Assembly: GCA_965153455.1 (NCBI GenBank)
Contig: OZ234504.1
Location: 5,270,001 to 5,334,000, forward strand
Reading direction: 5' to 3'
Length of the DNA: 64,000 nucleotides
DNA from: Sphagnum compactum
Taxonomy: Eukaryota > Bryophyta > Sphagnopsida > Sphagnales
Part shown: piece by piece, positions 35,072 through 47,623 of the stretch
Numbering within the stretch: the stretch's first letter is position 1
Layout of the letters: each line of letters starts with the position of its first letter
Notes under the pieces: generated by a model
Databases searched by the model: none
Seen by the model: only the letters and a program-made list of their open reading frames with translations
Told to the model about the DNA's origin: nothing
Program-made: the position numbers and the translations under genes

Positions 35072-38000
35072 TCACAAGAGCATATCATGCCACAACCCAG
35101 AAGCTGATGCAGCAGCTGCAAAGGTGGGGGGGGCATGTGCCACAAAGGGATGCTCTAGCAGTTCCCTTGCAGATGGCCGTTCCTCTGGCTTCACCCGCAA
35201 ACACTGTTGAATGAAGTCCTTTGTTTCACTCTTGAGATGTTGAGGAATGGGAGGCAGTTCCCCTTTTGTCACCTTGAAAAAGAAACCACACTGCACATGG
35301 GCATACTTTGTCAAACTTCCTTTAATGCTGATCAAAATCTGAACTTGCAACACTGTTGGTTGTGGTGTGCTAGAGTGTTTGAACAAGCTAACATATTGCC
35401 CAACATTGTACATTGCTGAACAATCCCAAACACAGAAGAATGCTTGAGAGTCTCACCACGCCTAATTCACTCCAAGGTGGCTTGCCCTGTGCCATTTCAA
35501 TAACAGTGCAACCTAAGCTCCAGATATCTACTGCAACACCATAAGCTCGGTTGTTCTTGAGTGGTACCATTACCTGTGACACAAAAAACTGCTTATAAGT
35601 CTACAACATGAAATGACAGACATTAGGTGGGACTCTAGCACCTCCACCAAAACTTCATGAAACAAGAGAGAAAATACGCCAATGAGTAATTAACTCATTC
35701 ACCATGCCAAATGAACACTGACCTCAGGTGCCATGTAGAATGGGGTACCCTTAAATGATGTAGCTAGAGTTTTATTCATCTGCACAAAAGAAAAGACAAT
35801 CACTTTCAGATATTGGCTTCAAAACTAGCTATCTTAACAAAAGGAGGAGTTCCATACATTAGGCTCTATGAAACCACCCAAGCATATACAATTACCGGAA
35901 CATGACAGAGTGGTCACTGCGAGCTAATGGTTATAGATGAGTGAGATACAAAAATTTAACAAATCACCATCTGTAAGGGAGCAGATAGAGTACCTGTTTG
36001 GCTAATCCAAAATCTGCAAGCTTCACTTGACCATTTGAATCCACCAGAATGTTACCACATTTGACATCTCTGCATATGAACAAAAGACCCTGTATCATTT
36101 TCCCCAATCTGCCTCCTGGCCAAAGTAAAATTACCTTTCAGTACAAGGCAATGCTACTATTCTCCAGAGACTACAAATCTTTACCATTTCTCTTAAATGC
36201 ATCATTTAGAAACCGTCTCTTTCCCAGTAGCCTTGAGCTGTGTCATGCAAGCAACTTATCTTTCACAGTGATGAACAACACCCAACACCCATGGCTTGGA
36301 AGATGTGGGATAGTACCTGTGAATAGTGTTTTTGCTGTGCAAGTACTCCAATCCTTTGAGTATTTGGCGAGTGTATGTGCTGATTATCACTTCATCAAAA
36401 GCTTCAAACTTCTTCAGGATGGATTGAAGAGATCCCATTTTCACTAGCTCTAGGAATATGTGGAGACATCCATTCTCCTGAAAAAGGGGTCAAATCCAGA
36501 TTTAGGACATATGCTCTTACACGCCATTGTCAAAATCACTCAGCATACATTGGCAATCAACAGACAAGTGACAAAAGCCACCTTGGCATCTCAAATCACT
36601 AGATCATATACAGTATCTGTGGCCTATAAGGACAAGAGCAACTAAGAGGTAACCAAACATACTATGGTAGAGCCATAATACTGGACAATGTTAGGATGTC
36701 TCAGCCTGCTCAACATTGCAACTTCCTGCCATTTACCAAACAAAACTGCATTAGATGTCTACATAAGTATGGAGCAGACTTCTGCACACAAAGTTAACCC
36801 ACATCTCAATCTGACATTGGAGTATCAAGCAGTCACATGGATGTTTCCCATAGATCATAACCACAGTTTAGAGCACTGGTTTTTGTAGGAGTCCAGTAGT
36901 GTGAAAAAGAACTCAGGACTGAATTTAGAGGCAAAAGATAGACTGCATGACCTCCTTTGCACATTGTTTGAGACAGTGGATACAAGCCAGTAGAAACAGA
37001 CAGACCCATTTGCCAAGTGAAGGTAGTGTTTGCAACAAAGACTGACACAACCCTCAGAATGTGTCTGACTCTGTACCTGCTGGATCTCGGGTGCTATGGC
37101 CTCAATGTCAATCACTTTTACAGCAAAAAAGCTCCCGTCATCCCTGTTTACAAATGCAAACTCCTGAAGTTAGAACTCTAGCAAGGGAAGCAGCTCCATG
37201 ATAACTGTGGAATGGGAAGATACGATTTAGGAGGGAAAGGGGGAAGAACTCACAGGTTCCAGGCTTCGTAAACTGTTCCAAATGAGCCTTTGCCAAGTTC
37301 TTTGCCCTTTCGCCACCTACGTGGAGGCCCTGCAACTGGAGAATAGGAAGGGGATCGGAGGGGTGACAGATGGGGTGATCTACCTGGGGATCCTTGGGGA
37401 GAGAAGTAACGAGCAGATTGGTAAGGAGAGTGAGATAGAGAGTGTGGGGAGGAAGAGAGATGAGAAGGAACCCGAGGCAGTTCATGTCCACGATTCCAGT
37501 CTGCATGAACCCTCAATTTCATCCCTGCTGCAGCTCCATGGGAGGATTCGGCAAGTTGCTCAAAAGATGGAGAGGCGGGTGGAGTTGGGAGTTTATGAGG
37601 TTGGCACACACGTTCGTGGAGAGAAGCAGGTACTAAAACTGGTGATGATTGTCCCTTCGGGCTTCGCTGGGGAGTGGACGACCCTGACAACTCCCATGGG
37701 GTTCCCTTCCCAGTACCAGTGGATTCTTCTGATTCTACACGAGGACGGAGGAGTACTGTAGGTGTGGCGGACATCTTTTCATGCAGATTTAGAACAATAT
37801 TATTGCTCAGTAGTGGCTCTGACTTCAATCGTGGCAGTGGCTTCATTCCTGTTGCATATGGTCACACCTTCAGAAAGAGTTCAAACAGTTCCAAATTACT
37901 TTTGTTTGATCTCCAGAACCAGCGTCTAGCACTGCACTTAGTCAACATTTCACAAGACATAAAAGAGGGAACAGAGTATAAAATCACCAGTTGCATGAGG

Positions 38001-38715
38001 AAGGATTGACTGATTGTTCCACATTCCAAACACTCCTCCACTACCATCTTGACCTTCTGGCAAAACAGTTGCCCCTGCTGTGAAAACCTCTGGTGCAGCT
38101 GGTTTACCACTGTAGAACAGTAGCCTCTCTGTGGCTGAAAGTTCCCCTCCCAGAGACCCACTGTGCTCTGATGTCTCTGAATCTGAAGAAGAAGTCCACC
38201 CCTCATTCACCAGATGCTCTTTCATATAGCTCAATATTTTTCCTTCTTCGTCCTCATCAACACCCAACACCTACAATCACACCACTCCAAGGAAGGAGTT
38301 CAGATCAAATCCAAACTGGAAGAAAAAGAAATGGAAAGGAAAAAATCAAACATGCTTTTACCTTCAATACTTTTGGGCTGCAGAAGACTTGATTGTGGCG
38401 GGTGCTTCCATTTGCTGTTCGTGGAGTTCTTCCACTTGAAGAATGTGCTGATCCTTCATTGGAATGCTGTTCAGGTGTATTGGGAGTGCAATCTAAACTC
38501 CCACTCCGGAAAGTACGACGGCTCGGTGTCCCATGATGATGATGATGACGATGATGATGTGCAGCGGCAGCATCCCTCCACCCCATACGCTCCACCCCAA
38601 CAACCCTAAAGCCCTTGAATTCCCGGTCTTGAGCTTCCCTCGATGACATCACATCTGCATAGCTGCTGTTGTTTCTCCCTACCACTTTTGCCTTAAGCCT
38701 GTCAAAAATCTTCAT
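35072..38715 (-). CDS. MEKK-type MAP kinase kinase kinase (10 exons, 663 aa)
   Basis: Exons 38715-38362, 38270-37988, 37848-37254, 37143-37077, 36725-36663, 36477-36317, 36069-35994, 35779-35723, 35573-35457 and 35290-35072; phases agree at every junction. The top tier of a MAPK cascade: it phosphorylates MAP kinase kinases. The N-terminal 390 residues are a Ser/Pro-rich regulatory region with a His tract (residues 53-61, one Arg). The kinase domain is C-terminal, as in the plant MEKK1 group: Gly loop GKGSFG (398-403), Lys420 in FAVK, HRD at 507-509, DFG at 527-529, GTPFYMAPE ending at 552, then [12 protein letters not shown]. The helix-C segment between Lys420 and Glu434 is shorter than usual, so a small exon may be missed near 36730-37076. 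Exon 10 ends soon after HPFVAHAPP, normal for this group. Confidence 0.9.
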
Positions 38716-39260
38716 CCTCCTTCAGACAAATGGCGCCTGCCGACTCCTTTTCCTTGTAAGAATTCCATAGGCTCCTAATTGCCAAAATTCTCAGCTCTTG
38801 AATTTGGAACCCCCCGCCCACCCCCCACCTCCTTCTCCTCTTCAAAAAAAGAAAAATCGACAACTTCGCCACCAACAACGCACGGAACTCTTCTTCATCA
38901 TCATCAACAACAACAACAACAATAGTGGAAGAAAGTAGAAAATATTCTCAACAAAAGAAGAAAACCACACTCGTCAATCATCAAATCCTAATACGACGAC
39001 ATGCACACGCGCGCATGAAAGCCCCGCTCGCGCCCCCCCCCCACACACACACACACACAGACGGAGTTCCTGAACGCAAAGAAAAAGCGCAACCCAAAAC
39101 CCAAATTCAATGCCACTTACTAAAAATTCAACAAATAAGTTGAGGAGAGAAGGGGAAAAACTTGCATGCTTTTTTCTTCCCCCACACAAAACGCAACAAA
39201 ACCTCATCACAGAGCTCTTCTTCTTCTTCTTCTTCTTCTTATTTGTCACTCAAGAGGAAG
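38716..39260 (-). promoter_or_regulatory. 5' leader / promoter region of the MAPKKK gene
   Basis: Microsatellite-rich DNA upstream of the start codon: CAA repeats at 38907-38922, a C-run followed by CA repeats at 39032-39058, and CTT repeats at 39217-39240. Read from the gene strand these are TTG, TG and GAA tracts; GAA tracts are common in plant 5' leaders. No TATA box was fixed. Confidence 0.45.
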
Positions 39261-39274
39261 ACAGAAAGAGCGAG

Positions 39275-39760
39275 AGAGATTCCTACTTTTACCCTCTAAT
39301 TCTTAGGGTCACCTGCTCTTTCAAATTGGCATGTGAACCATTTCCATATATATTAATTACCTTGTCATCATTGTCAACCAAAAATTGAGAGATTCTGGAT
39401 TTCACCCTGAGTTTCTCAGGGTCGCCTGGCCTGCTCTTTCTTTCAAATGCCAGTTGACCCCCATACCTATCCACTTTGTCAAACCATAAACAAAGGATAT
39501 TTCACCTTTGACCCTGAGTTTCTTAGGGTCATCCACTCTTTCAAATTGCCATGCAAACATTGTTCACTCAAAAAGGAGAGAGATATTTGTGCCTTTCACC
39601 TGAAGCTTCTTAGGGTGATTGTCATTCAGGAGGAGGGGAAAAAAATTAAAAAAAAGAGATTCCACCTTTCACCCTGAGTTTCTTCAGGTCATCTTGTCAT
39701 GCAAAAAGGAAAGATTCCACCTTAGAGCCTGAGTTTCTTCGGGTCAACTGCTGTTTCTAA
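39275..39760. repeat. six-unit hairpin repeat array upstream of the MAPKKK
   Basis: Six degenerate units, each holding the imperfect palindrome ACCCTGAGTTTCTTAGGGT (arms ACCCT-x-AG and CT-x-AGGGT). Palindromes lie at about 39291-39309, 39404-39422, 39511-39529, 39597-39616, 39671-39689 and 39727-39744. Between them TCTTTCAAATTGCCATG-like words repeat. Spacing shrinks steadily (113, 107, 86, 74, 56 bp). The function is unknown. Confidence 0.75.
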
Positions 39761-42700
39761 TGCATGCAAATGAACTAGGCAATGAAAAATAATTAGGAAA
39801 CTAATTAGAAAATAATTATCAAAAGTAGGTACAAACAACCCCCTAAAACTTCAATGGTAAATTACAATAGGTTGCACCTTGGCAATGTCAACACATAAAT
39901 ATCTGTTGAATAGTTAATTAATTTTGAATTTTTTTCTTTTTGATAAATAAAATATTCCTAAAGGTTCAATATTTTTCCTTCACAAGCCTTTGTTCTTTGA
40001 AAAAAATAATAATAAAAAATTAATTCCAACATTTGTAAAACATAATGTTACTAGTGCCAAAGCTACCAAGGTAATTAAGGTATATGTTGTGAATTTTTAT
40101 TCTTTGGGACTCCTATCTATGTATATGTCAAAGTGTTTTTTCTTTTTTCTTTTTTTTCTTTTTCTTCTTCGGGGATTTTATACAAAGGAAGGTCCATGGC
40201 CAAAATTTTATTTATTAAAAAGAAACATTTTCAAAATTAATGAAATATCTTGAGTGAACTAACAATTAAATGTGTAATAGGAGGGTTTTTTTTGGTAGGT
40301 TTGCGAGAATTTTAGAAGACCAATGGAAATGCTAGAAAGGGATCACTTTTTTCAATGTTCGAGCAAATAGGGTTTTTTTTTTAAGGTCAATGGGGTTGAT
40401 GGATTTAGTGGTTTGAATTTATTCTTCTAGTTAACTTGATTGAAGTAAATAGGGAATGTGGAACTAGTATTTACAAAAAGGGTTCTAGCCGAATATTTGT
40501 GCACTTTGTTTCCTTTGAAGTTTGGACCTTACAAATTGCTCTTGTTGAGCAAAAAAAATTTAAATATAAATAAATAAATAATGGTCCATATATGGCTTTT
40601 TTAGGCTTTAGACCTCAATTTTGGCATAGGTAGGTTAATTTTTTCCTGGTACATGCACACATGTGGAGATTATTTGTGTGGTGCTCCCAATGAAATGATA
40701 TTTGGCTTTCTTTGCATTGGATCTAAATCCCAATAAAACTTGAAATGAATTCCCCATATTATTATTGTATGGAACTTGAATGGGAACTTGATTGACCCAT
40801 GTCCCAAACCCTAAACCCAAATGTATATAGAAGGATCATTTGACATTTGTGTTGTTTTGGGTATTTGTATTTGATAGCGGTTTATATGCGGAGTCAAAAG
40901 GTTTCCTTTGGGATTCCTTTGGGACACATATGACGTGCAACAACGACACATATGATGATATGATGGCGCCCACCGACACAACAACTTTGTAGAACAATAA
41001 CAAAAGGGAAACAAATCCATTGGGTCTTTTTGGAGAGACATTTACGTCCAAGTTTGAAAAAGAAGGACATGTGGGTCACAAGGTAAGAAGGCGGCGGTAT
41101 AAAAGAGTGGTGGACATCATGTTTGTGTACAAGCAAAGCGTCAAACATGGGAACAATTTGAGGTGGGTGTAAAAACAAAAAATTATATGACGGGATGCGC
41201 ATGGTGACCCGACGTCACATATAAAAACCCACACAAGATTAGATGTCAAAAATTGCCAATAAGGATGTTGCGATTGGTGGAATAATTGATTTGGAATGGT
41301 TGTGGACCACAACTTTTTTCATGTAGGGTGGTAAAAGCCTTAAGGTGGGGGAGTTCCCAAAAGCAAAAGGGCCAAGGACAAGGCAATAGCCTCACATTTT
41401 ATGAATGTCCCTCACCCGTGCGCTTCACCCCCCGAGCTTTACCCCATATTACTAAGCACGAGTTCAAGAATTTTTAATTTTATTTTTATTGATGAAATTA
41501 TTGAGATATCCCAATGGTTTGGGTTGTCCCTCCTTGTACGGGGAAGGTCTTGAATTCTATTTGTTGAAATTTCAATAGTTTTGATATCTAGATTTTTTTT
41601 TTTTCCCCAACATGCCCTCTTGAGAATTAATTAGTGCCTAACATTAGTTGTGATACCTGGCAAATAAATACACTTAGAAAATTTCTCCAAATGCTATAGG
41701 AATATTTTTGAATTTCATTTTGAAGCAAATCTTTTCAAATCAATGCTTTTATGTCATGCAATTTTTTGTTTAGAGAAAAAAAGGGTGATTTTCTTGGAAT
41801 TTGTGAATTCTCTTGTTGGGGAATTGGCTTTTTTTTGACAATTTTTTCCAATACATTTGTCATCAAGCATGAACATTCCTTGATGAAAGCTTCATTAACC
41901 ATGGAAGTTGTGTCATTGTGTCCAAAATGTGTCTCAACTCACAATGTTAAACTTGCACAACCTAACTCTTTCGTTGGTGAGTTTAAAGGTCAAATACTTT
42001 TCCATGATCTCCCATTTTGAGCTCACCCATTACTTATATGTATCCCATTTAAATAATCTGAAAATTGCAACTAGACCAACAAATAGCAATCACCTTACCT
42101 CAAAAACCAATTGCACACACTTTCAATGTTAACAATGCATTAACCCTTAATTGACATTGACCAAAAATACTCCCAATAAAAAAAATGGACTAGCCTTGAC
42201 AAACATTCTTAAAAGTCACACCGAATGTCAAAAAAAATTAATTCAACTTGGAAAAGTTAGTCGAAGACTTCAAGTTGAATGTCTTGGTTTTAAAAAATAA
42301 GATTGGATATAAATGGAAATTTTTCACTATTAAAAAATGTTTTGTCTTTTACTTTTATGAAGGCCTCCACATGAATCATGTGGAAAAAGTTTTTGTCCAA
42401 AATGGAGTTGAAATGAAAGAGAAATGGATGTTCAAAGTTGCTTATCCAATGTAGTTTTAAAAACTCATTCAAATAAAAAATCGCAACAATTTGAAACTAG
42501 AAAGGAACGTTTTGGTAAGGTAGACACAAAGTAGAGATTAGTTTTTGTAAAACATTTGGTGTTGTCCAAAGCTTCACATTTGCAACCTTCTTTCACATGC
42601 ATTCCAAGCTTTGGCCATGCCTAGAGTTTCAAAATTCACAATCTAGGAACAAAGCAACCTCCATGGGTGTTACACATCATGTTTCTTCTTTTTTCAACCT

Positions 42701-44400
42701 AGGCACAATGAGAAGGCCTATTTCAAAGTAGGTGGACCATATTGGGCATCTTTGACATTTGAAGGTTAGATATTTTTAAAATAATAATTAAAATGTTTGA
42801 ACCTATATTGTCCAAAATAAATAAATTGATTCAAGGAACCTATATAATTGGTGGGAGATTTGAAATAGGTTTTTACTAAGTATGAATTCTTCCACAATCT
42901 AAAACATTGGTTGAAATGATTATCACTAATACAGTCATAAGATTTGGCCCAAACTTGTTATTACAATATGCAATAATTAGACTACAAAATGTAAAATGTT
43001 GTTCTTTTTTATATCATTTTGGCATGGCGTCAACACCCATTTATGATGTTGCATCATATTAGTAATCCATTTTTCTATGTTGATTGATCTCGTCAAAGTG
43101 TTTGCATGTTTTTAATCATGTTAAAATAAGTTGAATTATTGTTAATTTTTTATTGTTACGTTGATTGTCATGTTTTTTTAACAAGTAGTGCAATAGCCTC
43201 ACAAGTAGATTATTGATGTTCATGTGAAAAAAGGAAGATAAGAATATTTTCATATGTGTTTGTTAAAACAATGATTTCAAAATATGGTGTTTCAAGCAAG
43301 GTGAAAACATGTTAAAATAGATGAAAAAATAGTTTGCCCAACATCCAATTTACAATTTATACTACTACTTTTGAAATAAACACAAAAAAATAGATTAAAA
43401 AAAACCTTTGTAAGAATAAATATAAAACCAAGGATTCCATTGAGTTTGTGCTAAGTTGAATATAATATCTAAAAAAACTTTAACATCATAAAAATACACA
43501 ACAAATAGCTTTGAAACTAACCTAGTCAATACAATGTTCAAAATAATTTTTACATTGAAAGTTCAATATATTATTGACAATACCATGTTACTATTTTCTA
43601 TAAGCATTACTTATCAAAATTTTCAAAATTAAAAAACCACGTGCCAAAGTTAAGATTTCAAATTTAATTATTTGATAGTTTGTTACCGAAATAGTAAAGG
43701 TACTACGGTAGCTTCAACCAAAATTAAAGGTTTAAAAAAATATAGGAACCAAAATTCAATGCAAATACAAAATTAAAATTAAATGTATGATGACTTAAAT
43801 GCGTGAATGTTAGAAAAATAAATAAAAATAGGGTAAAAAAAATATTTCTACACATAACACCCCTCGAACAATATTTTTTTGATACACATGATATATCAAA
43901 TATTTAACAAATAATGTTCTCCTTGAATATATTTGTTTCAAATGAAATTTAACATTTTAAAACAACTACTAAAATTACACTTTTCTATTGCATCTTTGAG
44001 TACCTCAAGAAATCACACATCATAATTCAATTTTTGAACACAAGATCTATATTGTTTCATTAAGATATAATATTGAAATAAATGACAAAATTTGCAAACA
44101 TCTCACATTTTGTGCCCAAATGAAACAAATTAAAAAACACAAAATAATAATAATATCCATCCATATGCAAATCACTCAAAATATAATAATTTATGGAAAC
44201 TAAGGAACCATGTTATTATATAATAAAACTATGATATTATATTCAAGTGAAAACATAACCATATTAGGAATAGAATTTATAAATATAACATTTAATATAT
44301 ACATCTTCATCATGTTGTGCTTCGAGTTGTGCTTCAAAAGAAAGGAAAAAAGAAGTAGCATCAAATATAGTTCTTGCCCAGTTCTGGTGAGAAAGGAGCA

Positions 44401-44402
<2 letters not shown>
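39761..44402. other. 4.6-kb AT-rich intergenic region
   Basis: No gene recognised. 40860-41460 is less AT-rich than its surroundings and may be an old insertion, but I could not assign it to a family. A partial telomere motif (AAACCCTAAACCC) lies at 40805-40818. 42000-44200 is very AT-rich with no notable open frames. Confidence 0.5.

Positions 44403-44432
<30 letters not shown>
44403..44432 (+). promoter_or_regulatory. GA microsatellite in the promoter / leader of the TrmH-like gene
   Basis: About 15 uninterrupted GA units, 158 bp upstream of the start codon. More GAGAGAG lies at 44493-44504. GA tracts of this kind occur often in plant core promoters and bind GAGA-binding (BBR/BPC) proteins; binding here is inference. 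Confidence 0.7.
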
Positions 44433-44435
<3 letters not shown>

Positions 44436-44590
44436 TGATCAGGCTGTGGAGTGTAAGCATGAGGGAAGGAAGTAAGTTGAGGGTTTTAGTGTTGAGAGAG
44501 AGAGAAAAGAGTTCAGGGTTTGCTGCATTCTGGTGGATATAGAAGAAAATTTGGTTTTGGAGGAATTTTTTTTATTTTTGATTTTTTGTT

Positions 44591-47500
44591 ATGGCTATGG
44601 TGATGGCATCCAGGGGTGTTTCACTGTGTGTGGTTCAGCCTCCTCCTTCAGTTTCGTCACTCTTGAGACGAATTCCGACGACTACAAGCACAATGCTTGT
44701 GTTCCGCGCAGAAAGCTCGCTGCTGCAGCAGTGGAGTTTTAGGTCCCTGTTTATGTCTGGAGGCTTCGAGTTGATGGGTAGGAGGAGGAGGACATCCTCC
44801 TGCTGGAAGAATGGATTCTGTTGGGTGCGAAGAATAATACCCAGTGATGAGAATGTGGCAGCAGCAGCTGCGTTAGCAGACTTTGGTCTGCTGGGAGAAT
44901 TAGGGTTGAACGTGGAGGCTGAGAAGAAGGAGAGGAGTGTATTGGATTCTGCAGCTGAAATGAGTAGTGTACAACCGAGAGGAGTTCGCGGAAGCCGACG
45001 AGCTCCAGGTCTCAGATTCCGTGTCAAGGAAAGCAAGCTTGAAAAATTAGGGTTTAGGCCTGCCGGTCTTGTTGGTGAATACTTTTCCCTTTTGCTCTCA
45101 ACGTTTGGTAATGTAGTGAATTGTCAGGGACATTTGTAGTTGAAGGCAAGGAAAAAATCGGCCTTTTCTGTTCGATTTCCTTCTCACAGTTCTGGATTTT
45201 AGTTCAGGCATGTGTTCTGGATGTCAATGTGTGAGCATGTGTGCTCCAACAATTGCAGGAGACTCATGTTTGAAGGCAAGAGTTGGGAATGCAGATGATC
45301 TCCAAGCATCTGTGCATGATCTTCAAATCCATGCAGGCTATGCAAACACCTTCCCTGATGTGGACACCACTGGCACATGTGATAGTCTCCATCAAGGTCT
45401 GGTTCTTGTCCCTAAACTTTAAACCCTAAACCCTAAACCCACACAAACTGGTTACTCCGATGTTTGTTTTGGTGTTTCTGGTGATGATTTTACTTGAAAA
45501 TGAGAATTTACTAGCTTGGCACAGCATTCAGACTTGTTTCAATATGGCTGTTTCATGAGTATTGGATGTTTTTCTCTATTGTCAGGTGGGGGCATGTCAG
45601 CTGGCATCAACACTGAAGTAAGGGAAGAAAGCAGGAATGATCCTCAATCCTTGAGCACATCTGGAGACAGTGAAGATCTGCTGAATCAGAAGCAACAGCA
45701 GTGGTTTCCTTATGAGGACAGTTTCAAGCTGAATGACAAAACAACCCTGACGAGTGCAGATGTCATAAGAATGTTGGCACCATTTTTGGTAGATGGGCGG
45801 AAGCAGAGGATAGAAGAGGTGGTGGCAAATCGCACGTACTCGGTTTGTCCAGTAGTTGAAGGTTTACTGGACCTTGGGAATGTATCTGCTGTTTTCCGGT
45901 CAGCAGATGCCCTTGGATTTCAGTCTGTTCATGTCATCTCTAATGTTTCCAATCGAAGGTAAGGAAGGTTTCTTCCATTGACTTCCACTGGAAGAACACA
46001 GATTCTGATGGGATTTTATTTTTTAGGGCTAGTTGTTTGGATATTCTAGTCAGATGTACAGTGTGGGAATTGTATCCATAGAAAAGACAGCCACAGAGAC
46101 TTTGGAGTCTAAAAAGAGACTATCTGCATGTGTCTGAAACATTTGGACAGGTACAAGAAGAACCGGAAAGTGAGCGCAGGTGCAGAGAAGTGGTTGGATG
46201 TGGAAATGTGGGAGAACACAGGTGCTTGCATTGCAACCTTGAAGGCTCGTGGCTATCGAATCGCTGTCACACACATTGCCCCTGACACAGTACCCGTCTA
46301 AAATTGTGGCCTTGTTTTTGGGTTTTTTTTGCACTTCTCTGATCAATTTTTTTTGCTGTAGTGGAGTCTTATGAAGTAGGTTGCTGAAGATTCTCTTTTT
46401 TAGTGTGCTGGATTTTCCAGTATCCAGCATATATATTTGGCAAAACCATCAGCTACATAGAAGTCCTGCTATCAGTTCATACTCCTGTCCTGATGTTTCC
46501 TGAATCTCATTAAGATAATTAATTATGTTTTGATGAGATTCTTCATTATTTGCAGTCTACCGGATAAGCAATCTCATGTATATTGTTGGGTGGTGAGGGT
46601 AGGTTTCTATTCATGACATGGACTGGAGAGTACCAACAGCTGTTTTCTTCGGTAATGAGCACAAGTTGGTCACATGATGCCCTCCTCTTAATTAAATCTC
46701 GCTTTGTAATCATGTATCTTGCAAACATTGGTACAGTTCCAGCAAGATTTCTGGATTCTTCTTAAAGAAAGGGAGGCTAGTTGTGGTCACCCCATGGACT
46801 TTCTCATGATATGTTGTTTCATGTTCACATGCTCTTTGGGTTAGAGTCTAAACATATAATTAGCTTAAAAACAGTGAATATACAGCAGGAAAGAGATTAT
46901 TATTGACCTGTTGATGATGGTTTTCACAGGGGGGTGAGTGCCGAAGCAATTGCTTTGTCTGATATTCGGTGTAGTATCCCCATGGCTGGCATGGTGGATT
47001 CCTTCAATGTGTCTGTTGCTGCTGGTATTTTGATGCATCATGCTGTGCATGACAGAATTGCCCGTGCTGTAAGTCCCCCATTCCTATCTGAAATTTGACA
47101 CCCACATGAGTGTGTGGGGTGATTATCCTTTCGTAGTCTAGGGTTGACACTATCCTTTGTACATTGATAAATTGAAACCTATCTTGGCCTGAGAATGAAT
47201 GACATATGTTACAGTTGTAGTATTTTGGAATTTCTCCTTCAATTGCATTTTTATCCCAATTTCAAATGCAGAAAGGCCTTCTACCTTTTATATACCTTGG
47301 AATTCCCATCAATGCATCCTGCCAGAGTCATATCCCTTCCTTAGCTGGATATGCATTTTGCACAGTGTGTTATGGCTCTTGCCAAGGGGAGAATCCACTT
47401 TGAAGTTTGGTAGCTCTTGCAGGGAGCTCATGGAGATTTGACACCCAGAGACAGACAAGTGCTTGAGGCAGAGTTTAGTTTGCGCCACAACCGCCACACT

Positions 47501-47623
47501 GTCCAAATCCTTGATCGCTTGGTGGAGCAAAAGGAGGATGTCCAGAAACCTTCATCACTGTCTGACATGTTGAAAGGAGACTTTGTTTCTGATATTGAAG
47601 ATGCAGAGTACCTGCAGGTTTAA
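44591..47623 (+). CDS. SpoU/TrmH-family RNA 2'-O-methyltransferase, organelle-type (6 exons, 465 aa)
   Basis: Exons 44591-45074, 45586-45958, 46151-46289, 46603-46664, 46930-47068 and 47423-47623; all phases agree. The SPOUT/TrmH fold transfers a methyl group from S-adenosylmethionine to a ribose 2'-OH of tRNA or rRNA. All three motifs are intact: motif 1 LLDLGNVSAVFRSADALGF (255-273; Asn260, Arg266), motif 2 PTAVFFGNEHKGVS (343-356), motif 3 IPMAGMVDSFNVSVA (369-383), which together form the trefoil-knot cofactor site. The first 55 residues are rich in Ser and Arg with few acids, suggesting a plastid or mitochondrial transit peptide. Exon 4 is only 62 bp but supplies motif 2, which supports the model. 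The substrate cannot be read from sequence; bacterial TrmH modifies G18 of tRNA. A telomere-like motif sits in intron 1. Confidence 0.92.
45421..45440 (+). repeat. interstitial plant telomere motif in intron 1 of the TrmH-like gene
   Basis: Nearly three CCCTAAA units inside intron 1. Similar short motifs lie at 20694-20714, 54171-54185, 54563-54584 and 56759-56773. Confidence 0.8.

Noticed and set aside
37282-37761. 159-codon plus-strand open frame
   Set aside because: Antisense to exon 3 of the MAPKKK. The minus strand carries the conserved kinase start and Ser/Pro-rich region.
45210-45422. 70-codon open frame in intron 1 of the TrmH-like gene as an extra exon
   Set aside because: Joining exon 1 directly to exon 2 is in phase and gives a continuous protein. 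The extra frame ends in telomere-like repeats and has no family support.
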